A DNA stretch of 64,000 bases from Cristatella mucedo (GCA_009760855.2 WPIO01000003.1:7038501-7102500), one strand, 5' to 3'; shown: positions 35,164 to 47,703, counted from the first letter of the stretch. The notes: generated from the letters alone by a model not told the origin. A program made the numbers and translations.

Positions 35164-35466
35164 TTAACTCTGCACTGTGCAAAAATACTTAGCTGCTGGT
35201 CTCTTAGAGCGGTCCCACACGTTTAGCTCGAGCTCCACATACCGAGAATATGGTTCAGACAACTTAGCAGCTGCTGACATTAACTTCGACTGAGCTATGG
35301 CAAGCACTTTTTGAGTCATGATTATGGACGCAAAGGGAAATAAGAAACAAGGCCAAATGCTGTGCAGAACTGCTTCCAAAAAAAGCATATCAGCTAAATG
35401 ATGGTAGAAAATAAAGTGAATGTGAAAGAAGGCCGTGATATCACCATAAGCATCAACAGTAGCCAC
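35164..35466 (-). other. Open stretch, possible terminal exon, family unknown
   Basis: A minus-strand frame of 100 codons ending in KLMSAAAKLSEPYSRYVELE then LNVWDRSKRPAAKYFCTVQS and a TAA stop. The last 45 residues look protein-like and are preceded by an AG (CATAGCTCAG). A strong donor-like CA|GTAAGTAT lies at about 35490 on the same strand. No family recognised. An exon of a split gene is possible but unproven. Confidence 0.2.
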
Positions 35467-35804
35467 TCGTAAGTATGGTTGCTATACTTACTGAGGGCAA
35501 GGCAAGGAAGCTCAGGATAATTAAGTGGCAGAATGGCAGTAAAATAGATCAATTTTAAGCGACGAGAAATAAGGCCCGGTTGACAGTGGTTACATGACGA
35601 GTGGATAGGTTGGACAAGTATATGCTGCACACAGAGCATAACTGATGATTGAAAATAATCAAAGCTGATAACAGGATTTAAGCACCAAAATGTTTAATAA
35701 CAATGTACGTATTAGTACATTTTTAATGGCCATTTTTTATTCCAGCAACAATCATGCTCTGGTATGGATCATTTAAGATCATTTGAGATCAGCAAATTAG
35801 AGTA

Positions 35805-36519
35805 CAGTCGTCCCTTGCCACTTTGGGCTTTGACTTTCCCAGGTTCAGTCTATCGCGGTTTTTTCGGATATATTCATTAAAAATATGATCGAGATAGTGA
35901 AAATGATACAGCTCGTGCTAGGTTATCTGAGTCAATTATACACCCATGTGATACAATTAAAATTACTGTATGTAAGGATTGTGGGCCTATGTATTCGAGC
36001 ACCTCCACAAATCCTTCGATGCCTGGTACAGCTGCTCGACCACTCCTTGCATGTGGGCAAGAACTTTTTCAATAAATCGAATGTTTTGAAACCAAGCCAA
36101 TCAGAGTGTGCTGTTCACTTATTGACTTATCATATCCTCTTCCTATCCTGGCCACTGATTGGCTCAGCCTCACGAAAGTTTGTTTTCTCTCATAGACGAT
36201 TCTACATCACTACAAATCGGAAGCATCATCGCTCTTGTAAGTATTAGCAATTTCTGAGAGTTGTTATCCAAGCCCCACATCTCTTATTTTGTCTAATACA
36301 TTGGGTAATACGAGTGTAATTGTGACTAAATGGGTATTATTTCATGTCCAGAGGGCTCTAATAATGTTACAACCGTATTTACAGGGTCGTGAACAGGTTT
36401 TCTATATTCTAACTACAAAAATATTCGATTTAGAAAAACAGAATCCTACTTCGCAAATATTCACTTATTGCGGTAGAGCCTGAAGCTGATTAACCGCGAT
36501 AGATGAGGACCAACTCATG
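35805..36519 (+). mobile_element. Non-autonomous pogo/Tigger-like DNA transposon
   Basis: The left end after TA (35803-35804) is CAGTCGTCCCTTGCCACTTT, then GGTTCAGTCTATCGCGGTTT, the familiar start of Tc1/mariner-superfamily pogo-type elements. The right end has CTACTTCGCAAATATTCAC, TTATTGCGGTAGAGCCTGAA and TTAACCGCGATAGATGAGG, a degraded match to the usual inverted end, followed by TA (36520-36521). The interior (about 600 bp) has no DDE transposase; frames of 64-120 codons inside are not transposase. An old, internally deleted copy. Confidence 0.65.
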
Positions 36520-36521
36520 TA

Positions 36522-36984
36522 GTGGACGTTTTCCTTAAAACACATAATCACTTCAAGTGGTTGCTACTCACTAGCTGTTGCCGGAGCCACAGCTGGAATC
36601 TAGGAAATTCATCAATCTAAAAGTTAGCGACGATAAAGAATCAGGTCCATTCGCTCAAAATCATATACATAAAGTTTTCCACCGTAGAGCCACAATCTTG
36701 AAAAGCTACCGAATTTCTCACCGGAAGAAAGGTTCCAACCAGTTTCTAATCTCTAAATAGTCAACATAGAAGTTGGGCCAAATAGCTGCAATAAAAATTA
36801 ACCAGTATTGCAATATGCCAGTGTTCTAGAAACACGTTTTTTGCACTACAATTTTCAATTAGATCTAATCTCACATCACTTCTGTCACACATTGTAAAAA
36901 CCACTGTATGCCTTACAGGCTGAATTGATTTAACACCATACGTGGCTGATGTAAAAGCCCGCAAGGAAAAACTAGCATGTGAAA
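36522..36984. other. AT-rich unique sequence
   Basis: No gene or repeat supported. Confidence 0.4.
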
Positions 36985-37019
36985 GCATGCATGCACGCAC
37001 GCACGCGCACGCATGCACG

Positions 37020-37072
<53 letters not shown>
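36985..37072. repeat. Compound (CACG)n-(CA)n microsatellite
   Basis: GCATGCACGCACGCACGCGC-type units pass into about 25 CA units. Confidence 0.96.
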
Positions 37073-37074
<2 letters not shown>

Positions 37075-38482
37075 CCGCACACCAAGAAACACCAAGACAC
37101 GCCACCCACCCACACAGACACTCACTCATTCACTCACGGACCTAGTCACACGAGCACACGTGTGCAGTATATTCGCAAGCATACATATATGAGCTAGCTC
37201 AAGTTCAAGCATGTAAGTATGCACATGCATGCTTGAGCAGCTCTTCATGTCCCACTTCGGCACACCTACTAGCACAAAAGAGCTCTTGAGAGTGAAACTG
37301 GTGTGCTACCGCACAGCCAAGTGGTCAAGTATCCGGGGCGATTCGAAACCGCATTCCATCCAGCTCACACCTGCTCCACATTAGCCATGATCCCAGCAGC
37401 ATGTAGCACCTTAACGACATCACCATGGAAATTCATTTCCGGCTGGCAAAAGGAGATAACTATTTAACGAGTTGCTATGCCTACACATCATACCCTGTCC
37501 TGAGGTAGGACAGTTTCCTTGTCGACCTCTGGCCTTTTGCTGCCCTGTCGAAGTGATTTTCTTGCCTTGCCACTTAGCTTATCTGCAGGCCTGGCATCTG
37601 CCAGGCACTCCACACATGTAACGTTCCGCATCACACATTTGAGTGTAAAAAATGAATCTAGATTGGTGCCAGCGATATCAACCTCCAAAAAGCTACAGGC
37701 AATCTAAGTGCCGTGCGTTCTTTTCCAGATTTTTCGCTTGGTGGTGGAATGAGCCACATCATGGGTCAGCAGCAGAGTTAAGGAAGAGAGGGGTCTATAT
37801 ACAGTTACGATGCCATCGTATCACTCAGCCCAGCAATCACGGGCTCGAGACTCAGTCCTTTCGAGCTCTACGATCTGACAGTCATTCGATTCACTACTCA
37901 CATTCAGTGATCCTATTTGTCATTTACATCACACGTTATCGCCAAGCCTTTAGAAACTAGCCAGCAATATTAAATAATAGAGTTCGCCTGAGAAATGATT
38001 TTTGTTTTAATATCCTACTAATTTCTGCAGCAGCTAGCCTTTTTGCAGTGGCTGCCTCAGTTACCACGGATATGATATATCACCATAGACCATCATTCTA
38101 AACTTTGCCAAATAATCAAAATTTTGCCCAGCTACGCGTCTGACTAGCTAATATATTGCTTTGAGTTTTGATACAAATTTTAGCGGGTATAAGCAAGGTT
38201 ATGTGCAATTAAGATTCTTATTACTCACAACATACATTTGAAGCTATGTAACAAACTAGCTGCTCAAGGATGAAAGCAACTCTGCACTTGTTGAAACTAC
38301 ATATCAAGCAAATACAGCAGCTTAGTATCGTGATTAGATAGGCATAGCTGAATTGGATTAGCTGCTTTCACCAACAAATTACACACCTATACATAATATC
38401 TTGTGATCTTTTTAAGCACAAGTGATACCACGGGTTCTCTGTTTCTAGTAATACATGTTACGTAGCTGTTCCAGTCCTGCAC
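37073..38482. other. Unique sequence, no supported gene
   Basis: A possible tRNA-like box pair at about 37305-37360 (GCCAAGTGGTCAAGTATCC, GGCGATTCGAAACC) is too weak to call as a SINE. Frames of 60-100 codons only. Confidence 0.35.
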
Positions 38483-38841
38483 TTAAAGACCGTTGGCGAT
38501 AGAAGCTTTAGCTCGGCAGGTCCTAGTCTGTGGAACTCGCTTCCATGATTCTTACGCAACGACAACTATTCTCCTGCTGCCGACGATAGCTCACCTTTTC
38601 CAGCGGTCCTGAGCTGCTACAGCCATGCTACTCACTACCTCAACTGCTCTCCTGACTCTGCTATGCTTCCCTTTTTCTCTTTTTTGCTTGAGCTGAAGTC
38701 TGTTGGCTACCGAATGAGTACCAAAAGCCGATTAGGCTGTGAGTGCACTATACTAAACTCTCCTGCGTAACATCCACATAGTCTTTGTGGCTTTGTGGAG
38801 TTACAGACTGAGATACATTACATTAAATTAAATTACATTAC
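38483..38841 (+). mobile_element. LINE-B 3' end, 5'-truncated
   Basis: TTAAAGACCGTTGGCGATAG, AAGCTTTAGCTCGGCAGGTC, TGTGGAACTCGCTTCC and so on run in parallel with 62800-63143. It holds the ORF2 C-terminus (GPSLWNSLP-type) and the 3' UTR, and ends GAGATACATTACATTAAATT then more ATTACATTA units, the LINE-B tail. Confidence 0.85.
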
Positions 38842-40104
38842 TTATCAACTGCCTATGCCTCAAAAGTATAGAAAATGGCTAACATTCAGCGAAACGTTTC
38901 TATTGTGAGCACTACAGACACACATTTAAAGTCCACTTAGTTTCCAGAACTTTGTAGATACAGCTACAGCTAAAAGTTTGATGCTACATAAATAACTTCA
39001 AATTTGTATAATCAAACGTGTTGTTCATACATAATCATAAATAGTAAATCATATTGCAATCTAACTTGACCTAGTTGCCATAAAAACGTAAAACCACTCA
39101 GTATGTGATGTACCTTTACTGTTGATCACTATATAAAGTAGTTGAGACATGCGGTATTAATCGGTTTTTCTATGCATTAATATATCACAGCTATAAAAAT
39201 CTGCTTCATTAATACTTTCTTGTAATATAAATACTAATAGAAATGTAAGAGCCTTAAGTCCAAACAGCTCAGTTTACTTCCATCTGCCCAAGGAGATAAA
39301 TATATGAGTTTGCTGAGATAGCATCAATAGGCTACAAGCATTCTGCAGATGCAATTTTCTACATCTTCGGCCAATTGACCAAGACAGGAGCAAACCATTA
39401 CTCGGTTGAAACATCTGCAAATGCTGGTGAGGCATACAAGGCATATCTCGGCATGCCTGTCGGGAGCAGGATAATGGCTGGGCACCTCATTCACCTGCAG
39501 GAAAGCTCTGTAATGTAGGGTGAGAAATTGCTGATCGATATTGTATGTGCGAATTTGTTTTATTCATGAGTGAAATAAATTAATCCATAGCAAAATAATT
39601 TTCTATATTCGTTATATAAATGCTATTTTATTATTTCGAAGGATGGTATAGAGAATATAAATATAATAAAAAATAAAATAAAGGTAAAAAACGCCACGAA
39701 GTTTGCTATCTCAAGAGTTTATCATGAACCCACTCACCACTCAAGCAACTTCCAACTTCTGCACGGTGGACCCTCACAAGCATCAGACTGGCAAGAGTGC
39801 ACCTGCTATCACATATCCAGACGTTACTTTATCCATAGCTCCAGTGCCCTGAGCTCCCAGTACCCACTCCTTTGACGACAAACCAGCCGCCTTCAGAAAA
39901 GAGCAGCAAGTCCAGGTGTCGACCCAGAGAACAATTTCAGAGGTTGAGTTGAGGAGAGAAACCCATACTGCCCCAACGCAAAAAACCTCAACGACTTGAT
40001 AAGAGATCTTGGTCTCACTGCGCTATATGCCGAGCTTTTGACATCTAGGCTAAAACAGTGGAACTTGCTGGATAAAGCGCCAAAGTCGCGATCAGAAGAA
40101 GTAC
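38842..40104. other. AT-rich unique sequence, no supported gene
   Basis: Contains an A/T-only stretch at about 39650-39690. No frames of interest. Confidence 0.4.
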
Positions 40105-40115
40105 ACACACATACG

Positions 40116-40190
<75 letters not shown>

Positions 40191-40228
40191 ACACACACAC
40201 ACATGCACGCACACACACACACATTCGC
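40105..40228. repeat. (CA)n microsatellite
   Basis: About 50 CA units with a few CATA/CACG interruptions at the distal end. Confidence 0.96.
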
Positions 40229-40499
40229 ACACACCTTTATATACATATACATGGTGGCTCCAGAGAAGGGCAGAGGGCATTTGCCCCCCTACAGTGGGCA
40301 GCAACCTAGACTACCCCCTATTCACACGCCCACCGACCGTCACCAACAACAAAATTATGCCTTAGTTTCACTCGAGCTACTGTTGAGTTCGTGTCAAATA
40401 AACACTACGATTTTGACTTATAATTTTTAAGTTAATTGTGGTTCTACCCTGAATACATGAGAATTTTGTAGGTCTTCCTCCTAGATAAAAATTCTGGCT

Positions 40500-40578
40500 C
40501 TGCCATATATATATACTTATTTGTACAGCATCCTAAGGAAACTTAATCTCTGTCTCAATCTCAGTGCCTCTTCATTGA
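40500..40578 (-). mobile_element. SINE family 2/3 3'-end fragment
   Basis: TATATATATACTTATTTGTA, CAGCATCCTAAGGAAACTTA, ATCTCTGTCTCAATCTCAGT. The reverse complement matches the 3' part of the family 2 SINE; the tRNA-related head is missing. Confidence 0.55.
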
Positions 40579-43500
40579 CAGCTCATCCAGTACCCTCAAA
40601 GCCGTGCTGCTCCATAATGACAACATGACAACAAGTACAAATCTTAACCTCTGGTTAACTCGGTGCATCGCAGGTGATTACAACAGCTTCAAGACCTAGC
40701 TTGACGGATTGAGGTAGGATGAGTTTTCTTGGAAGATCATCGGATACTTCAAGATGGCCGCATCCCTCTGGTGGGTCTCCGAGGCGGTTTAATGAAGTTC
40801 CCTCACTATCTTTGCCTCTGCGACAGCCATGAGGACCATGAGCACTACTGCAGGCACACTACCACAGGCAAACTACCACAGGCGCACTACCACGAATAAC
40901 AAGAATAACAGGGAGGGGCTTAGCACTTAGAGCAGCAAAGCAAGCACGGCCACCAGGACTTTACTTGACTTTGAGCACCACTACAGGGGACAAGATTACG
41001 AGAACCAGATAGTAGCTAAATTTGAAGGCCGATTCAAGAGATTGATTTCCATTATAATCTCAAATCTTCAAAAATACTCACTTCTTAAATATTGTGTTCA
41101 TTTTGGAAGAATTGAAGCTTAAATGTAATTAAACATTCCCATGGTTTCTTTATTCATTTGTTTTTAACTAAATGTAAACCAAGAGACCCGAATTTGTCAG
41201 TTTTCTCATTCATAGTATGCGAATTTCAAATGTATCACTGTCCTGTTTACAAAAGCATAGCATCAAGTAACATTGCCATTTTCTACATTTTTGAGGAGGC
41301 TTAAGCAATTAGGAAATAACACTTACTAATGTGGAACACAAATTGTGCTACATAGCATTTTCTGCAGAAGAATAGAAATATGTCTTAATAAGTCTTGGCA
41401 AGGCCAGTCTCCCCCCTACGAGGGGTCTCCTCACATCAAAAGGATGCAGATAATCACTATTCCAATAAATTCATGCGCTCGACAATTGACAATGGATGGC
41501 GAACACGTCAATCGCCGGCACGATGGCAAGTTCGCACTGCTTACTGCACACACCCTGCATGCACCCACCGTGTGTGCACCCACCCACGCTTGCCAACCCG
41601 GTGCAAAAAATTTCGGTCCTCCCAGTGCTCTGCATTATCGGGAGCCCACAATTCACAGCAAATGCTAGCCTTCCTGCCCCTATAATAAGCCGAGAGCCTG
41701 CGAGTGTTTTACACTGCACCTCCATAGCTAGCTCTTTCCTACAGCATACCAGCACCACATTTACAGCTAGCAACGAAATTTAGTGCACTCACTGTACACC
41801 GCAGCATTGGTCCGCAGCATAAAGGATAGAGAGTGGAGATGCCGGAATAAATTACCGAAAAAGATGTTCAAGAGGGACCAGATAACAGTGCCGCTCAGTA
41901 CGAGAGAAAAAAAGGTGCAATGGAAGCCACCTGCATTTTGGTTTACGGAGAAATTGCGCAACGAGCATGCAACATCCTCCTACCCTTCCCAGTCACCCTC
42001 ACCCCCTTCGCTGCGCCGAGGGTAAAGACCTCCCAAGAGAGCCAAACTGTTTGTGCAGCACTTTTCTACTCGGGAGGCCCAATATGTCGAGATGTCTCAG
42101 CGAGTGCAGGCCATCTGCACTCGCTTTGTTCATCGGCACGAAGGCAAACACCGCCAGCCCGAGGAGCTCGAGCGGTGCGGGCCAGCTGCTGCAAATCCTC
42201 CGCTCTCCTTCGGGACCTTTCGGGCTGCAAAGACACCATGCGAGGCACATACAGGTGGTGGATGGAGGATAGGAGAGCGGTGCAGTCGAACTGCGCACCT
42301 AGAGAGCTCGACTAACGCCAGGACGGCACAGCTGCTCACCACTACAAAATGACTTCAAGAGCATCCGAACACATTCCTGAGCCTTTGTGACACTGGTATT
42401 GGCAACGAGCCCTCTTTGCATCGCGTACGGGCCGGTTATGACACAGCTCTCACTCAACCGGGATTGGTCTTCAGCAGGTAATCTACTTAGAGCCTGATAT
42501 CTCTATTATCGGAGTGTAGTGGGACGTGAACGCATGCTAGCATAGCAAGTGTGTCAGCCAGAGCTGTCACGTCTATAATAAAGCCGACCTACACTAGAAT
42601 TGCTTCTGCAATTCCCGAGCAATACCTCAGAGAAGCAGTTTTTTGTGCTAGTAACACGATCCTTCCCCCTACCACTCAAAAACTTGCCAGACAGATCTCT
42701 TTCAAGTTATCGGACCGAGTAAGCAGCCATTTGCAGAGACTTAGTGGTCTGCTGTACCGTAAGCACGACTCACATCGTGAAACATATTTATACCCCAGCA
42801 ATAAGGGCTTAACAAACAGTGTATCCATGCTCCGTCGAACTATCCTAGTGCAGAGGACTAGAGAGAATAGCACTTGACTCGCTGTGATTGCAAAAGAAAC
42901 CCGTGAGCTATGACATGGGTGGCCTAACGTCCTGGCTGTTCACTGACTTCGACTAACTGAATTAATTACTCCCCTTGCCGTACCATTCACATGTGGCGAT
43001 TTAATAACTCGATGAGCTAAACCACTAATTTTGGTAACAACGAACTGTTTATTAAGGCCACCTATGCAGATGCCATGGTCTAGCCACTGCAAGGCAGGCA
43101 GCAGAAGTCAGAAGCATGACTAAACTTGCACGGCAGAGCAAGCAGTGAAAATGCACACATCGCCAACAGCATGCACTACAAAAACGAAACAACCATGCAA
43201 CCGAGAGCACTCCGACAACATTCTACGGTTCCGGGTGAAAATGAGGCAATTAAGCAGGCATGCAATCCGGAAGCAGCATGGTTTCGCTCTTTGCATACCG
43301 TCCTTCCGTGACACTCTGGTTCAGGTCGAAGCTCACTTGCCCGTGACTGTGATAAGTCAAAAGAGGCTGCAAGTAAGAAGCAGAGGCTGCACATGCTACG
43401 TAAAGACCTATTTATTTTATGGGGAAATAGGACATACAAAACAGGAAGCAAGGTGTAGCACAGGTCTTGTTTATACAGGCAAAGAATTTTTACAGCAGGC

Positions 43501-43989
43501 AGTAGAGAAATTTGCATAGCAACTATTGAGCCTACAGCCATATTCACTTGGTCAAACCTTTTCTTGCCCAACACTGCCAAATAGAGTGATGCATGCCGAT
43601 GATTCAGGCCGGCTCGGTAGGGCTCCCCCGACTGGAAAAACTCAGCAGCCGATTCCGAGCCATTCCCACTCTCTGCCAATATTTGTGCGGATCGACCAAT
43701 CAGAAATGACCCACAGAAATGGTAGCCCCCTAGTTCAAGGGACCCAAAGCTGATGAGTAACTGGTCTGTGTATGTATGGGACACGGTGAGTCATTCATGT
43801 GAATACCTATTTTGATTAAAATAAAGGCCCTTTGAATCAGATCGACCACAGCTAAGAGCTTCACGACTCAATCTGAAGTGGATCAGTGCTGGCATGCCAT
43901 TGCTACATTGGACCGTTTCTATAAGAGCCCATAAGAGCTTATCTGTATAAAAGATTGATATGATAAATAGTTAATTAATATAATATAAA

Positions 43990-43990
<1 letters not shown>
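40579..43990. other. Unique sequence with GC-richer patch, no proven gene
   Basis: At 41.9-42.35 kb several frames of 100-131 codons overlap on both strands. The most protein-like (plus, about 42027-42352) contains AKLFVQHFSTREAQYVEMSQ, RVQAICTRFVHRHEGKHRQP, but there is no known domain. A minus-strand frame of 202 codons (43176-43784) also lacks any signature. I do not call either as a gene. Confidence 0.3.
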
Positions 43991-44042
<52 letters not shown>

Positions 44043-44049
44043 CACACAC

Positions 44050-44080
<31 letters not shown>
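43991..44080. repeat. Compound (CA)n-(TA)n microsatellite
   Basis: About 20 CA units pass through mixed CATA into about 20 TA units. Confidence 0.96.
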
Positions 44081-44081
<1 letters not shown>

Positions 44082-44692
44082 GACGGTCGGAATTTCTTGG
44101 AGCTGTTTAAAATATCTTTGTGGTATCAGAGGTTCAATATAACATGTCCATAAGTTCCTTCGATAAGGTTTAGTTACTGCTGACGTCAGGGATGGGCCCA
44201 AGATACAGTCCAGAGAGAGGCTAATGCATGATGGGCTGAAACGGACTGTGTGTATTGTGTCCAACTTCTCCAGAACGAGAAAAGTTGGACAACAAATCGG
44301 GCAAGAGGACATATGACCTTGTGCATGAAGCTTAATGGCTGGCTAGCTGCATGCATGGGCTAGGATCCGCACCAGCATTAAAACTGTTCTTGGCTAGCAA
44401 GGGAACCTCGAGCTCTGCTAGTAAGACCCTTCCTTACAGCTGGATCGTCCACCATCTCTAGTAATGCTATTATGCAAAGCCTACGACAACGAAAGGCTTA
44501 GACATGCTAGTAGCATAAGCAAACATACATCGAGTACTATCTAATGATCATTTAGAACAGCAACAGATTGTTCTTTAGTCCAACTTTGTGAGAAATAAAC
44601 AAATAACATTTCATGTACAGATGCGTACTTTGCATCGCTGCAAGTGGCAAAAGGTTCTGCTACTGCTGCTTGAAGCTAAGCACAATTCCTCA
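44081..44692. other. Unique sequence, no supported gene
   Basis: No feature seen. Confidence 0.4.
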
Positions 44693-46276
44693 TTAATAAT
44701 AACAATAATGCACTTGATAAAGCGCCCTCAAAGAACTCAATCTCTTTCTAGGTGCTTCACATTTGCTGCAAAGGGAAACGTGATTGAATGGTGAGTAATA
44801 TCATGCTTGATAAACAACACGAATAACATGGTTAGGGGTGACATGCACAGGGTCAGCATGCAAATGTGGTTAGCGGCAGCATGTACAGTGTCAGCATGCA
44901 TAAGCACATAAAGAACAAATCACGGGGACCCACTAAATGCTGTCCTAAATAGGTGTTTTTAAGTTCTTTTTAAATGTGGTCAAGTCAGGGGATGTTGTGA
45001 TGCAAGTCAGGAGGGAGTTCCAGGCTTTAGGAGCATACAAACTAAATGCACGGTCTCCAAAGGATTTGAGGTTTGTACGAGGTAAACTGTTGGATTCCAA
45101 AAAGTGGGTGGTACTATGCTTGGCCTGGTGGGGGAGTAGATCTGAGAGATAGGCTGGAGCCAAAGAATGAAGTGACCTACAAGTGAGCGACAAAACCTTG
45201 AAATCGATCCATTGTTTGACTGGTAGCCAGTGCAGGTCGGCGAGAAGTGGTGTGATGTGGCAACTACAATGCTCACGACAGAAAAGCCTAGCTGTGAAGT
45301 TTTGCACCAGCTGTAATCGCCTGATTGCACATGCCAGTAGGCCAGCAAGCAGTGAGTTACATAAGTCAAGATGGGATGTAATGGTGGGATCAAATGCATG
45401 GACCAACTTGGACGTGGTATCCTTATCTAAACAAGCTTGAATTTTAGCAATGTTGTGTAACTGAAAGTAGGCAGAATTGACTGTGGAGCTGATGTGGTCG
45501 TCTAACGATAGGTTACTTTGGAACATGACATCTAGATTTCGAGCTAATTCAACGGGAGATATGCTGGCAGAGCCAATTTTGAGCGTCAGCCTTTCCAATT
45601 TCTGAATCACACTGGGTTTACCCATAACTAGTAAGTTAGTTTTATCATCGTTTAGTTTTAGAAAATTTGCTGCCATCCATGTGCGGATGTCATCAATACA
45701 TGCAGCTAGTGAGTTGAGAGAATTCGAGGTGCTTGAAGGCTCGGAGGGATCAAAGCAAAGGTACAACTGAGTGTCATCCGCATAGACGTGAAAGCCTAGA
45801 TTGTGCTTGGCAATCACATCGGCAAGACGAAGAGTATAAACCGTGAAAAGAACCTGACCTAGCACGGAGCCTTGAGGTACCCCATATTTCAGAGGTACCT
45901 CGGACGATCTTTGTCCATTCACGTCAATACTCTTGAGTCTCCCACTGAGATAGGACCTGAACCACTGCAGAGCAGTGCCAGTGATGCCCAGGCGAGATGA
46001 GAGGCGCTTTAGAATAACTTTGTGATCGATAGTATCAAAAGCTGCCGAAAGATCGAGAAAAACAAGCAGAGACACTCTACCCATGTCTGCATTCCTAAGC
46101 AAGTCATTGTACACCCTACGCAATGCTGACTCTGAGGAGTGATTAGCTCTAAAGCCAGACTGGAACTTACTGGCAAGGTTTGAAGTTTCAATATATGAGT
46201 TCAGCTGGTCTGCCACGACCCGCTCCAGTGTCTTTGATAGGAATGGTAGAAGGGAGACTGGGTGGTAGTTGCTCAT
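44693..46276 (-). mobile_element. LINE-A (CR1/L2-like) with 443-codon open reverse transcriptase fragment
   Basis: Best-preserved LINE in the window. The tail (TAA/CAA)n is at 44693-44710 on the plus strand, then about 235 bp of 3' UTR, then an uninterrupted minus-strand frame from 46276 down to 44945. Residue landmarks: NYHPVSLLPFL at the start (RT region 2), LDLSAAFDTID at about 75-84 (motif A with catalytic Asp), GVPQGSVLG at about 132-140, YADDTQLY at about 165-172 (motif C), LNDDKT, then the thumb and the C-terminal LHWLPVKQWIDFKVLSL and AFSLYAPKAWNSLL. One unusual change is SVLGQVLF for SVLGPVLF. The endonuclease and the start of RT are missing, so the copy is 5'-truncated. The absence of stops suggests a relatively recent insertion. 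The protein would prime reverse transcription at a nicked target in the nucleus. Confidence 0.93.
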
Positions 46277-46342
46277 TATAATGTCAGCTATTACAAAGGA
46301 CGTCTATCAAACTCACTAAAAAATTACGGGATATGTCATAAT

Positions 46343-46420
46343 GTTAATAATAACAATAAAATGTGTATAGGGCACCTTGTGAGAACTAAATTTTTCTAGG
46401 CCCACTGCATCCATATTGGC
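46343..46420 (-). mobile_element. LINE-A/D 3'-terminal fragment
   Basis: TTAATAATAACAATAAAATG, TGTATAGGGCACCTTGTGAG, AACTAAATTTTTCTAGGCCC on the plus strand. The terminal LINE segment only; its ATGTGTATAGGGCACC is closer to the copy at 51670-51912 than to typical LINE-A. Confidence 0.6.
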
Positions 46421-46975
46421 AGAAAGTAATCACTAAAGGTTATCAATGCAATGCACAGAGAGAACTATTCATGGTTGTTTGTGTGCAAAAGAAATGCAAG
46501 CAAAACAAGAGACTGCTCGTGACCATGGGTTGCAGGGCAATCATCCAAAGAGATATAAGCAATCACACGATCCTTAACTTTGCAACATAGCATGCCCAAA
46601 ACCAAGAAACATATGGTCATGCATACTAATGCACGTGCATACAGACATATGCACACACATACAGACACACACAAACACACACTCACAAACACGTACAGAG
46701 AATGCTCTTAGAGACACAACACAGAACACATACACCCCCTGCATACATCGGGACATGCTAATACAGGGCATGCAAATACGTAGATATGCGCATATGCATA
46801 CATATAAACTCTCCAAAGAGTAACTCCAAAGGCACCATAGATATGTGCATATGTGATATGTGCATGTGCTCAAGTCTATGAATAACGACAATGCCCGGTA
46901 TGCAGCACTGTTTAATGCAGCCGTATGTAGGATGGCCGTTTAGACTCCTCTCTAGATGCAAAGAGATAAAAAAAT
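46421..46975. other. Unique sequence with degenerate CA-rich patch
   Basis: Imperfect CA/CATA repeats lie at about 46625-46700 and account for the frames there. Nothing else seen. Confidence 0.5.
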
Positions 46976-47115
46976 ATAATTCATTTGTATAGCGCCCCAA
47001 AAGAACTTAATCTCTATTCAGGCGCTTCACATGTGCCTCGGGACTCGAGCCCACAACCTCAGCCAGACCTTGGTCGGGGCGAGCACCTTAACCACCGGAC
47101 CAAACTAGCGCTGCG
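46976..47115 (-). mobile_element. tRNA-derived SINE, family 2
   Basis: Plus strand: ATTCATTTGTATAGCGCCCC, GAACTTAATCTCTATTCAGG, CGCTTCACATGTGCCTCGGG, ACTCGAGCCCACAACCTCAG, then CACCTTAACCACCGGACCAA. On the minus strand that is A box, B box, LINE-like 3' end and tail. It is near the consensus formed with 63352-63497. Confidence 0.85.
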
Positions 47116-47151
47116 AGATGAATACCTAGACAGCTGAATGTCACTGCCTAA

Positions 47152-47703
47152 CTAGCAGTAGCCATGAATGAGGCAAAAGTGGCAGTTGCAACAGCAGTAG
47201 CAGCAGACTCGCACAGCCGAACTGGGTATAACATGAGACAAAGTAATACAAAAAAGTGTTCGACAACAGGGATGTAAATCGCTAAGGACAGTAGACCGGC
47301 GTGTGTAGCAGCCTAGAGTAGCACAACGCAAGAAGCACAGTACCTCAGCAATCTGATCTGTCGAGAGAGACTGAGTCGCATCGCCAGACCTGCAAGAGCC
47401 CAACAAGCAAAAGGTCAAGGTATAGGTACAACTGGTTTGGAATCGCGGCACAATCTTGCATGCACAGAGAGGCCAAGCATTGAGGCTGTTGATTGTGTTC
47501 AGCTCCACAAGATGACAGCAGACGACAGGCAACCACCGGCAAATTTCCTGTGATTGCCGTGCTGGCCCGATAATTAATCGCTGACACGACGGATCATACA
47601 CTGCCATCAGTAGCAACAAGTCTGCTAACCTCAAAGCCCTGTGTGAGTAGATGCTATCAAAATCGGCTCCAGCTGCAACAGCACTCCAGCAGCAGCAGCA
47701 CAC
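47152..47703 (-). other. Open stretch containing a candidate 46-nt exon
   Basis: A 183-codon minus frame is open but Cys-rich and patternless as a whole. Within it, 47344-47389 is flanked by a good acceptor (pyrimidine tract CTTTTGCTTGTTGGGCTCTT then GCAG) and a donor (GAG|GTACTG), and in one frame encodes SGDATQSLSTDQIAE. This may be a short internal exon of an unidentified gene. Unproven. Confidence 0.2.

Noticed and set aside
39893-40430. Val-Cys or Thr-His rich frames around the CA array
   Set aside because: Direct translations of (CA)n; no gene.
43176-43784. 202-codon minus-strand frame
   Set aside because: Long enough to notice, but it has no motif or hydrophobic pattern, and two other frames are also open nearby. 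Consistent with chance in a 64-kb window.
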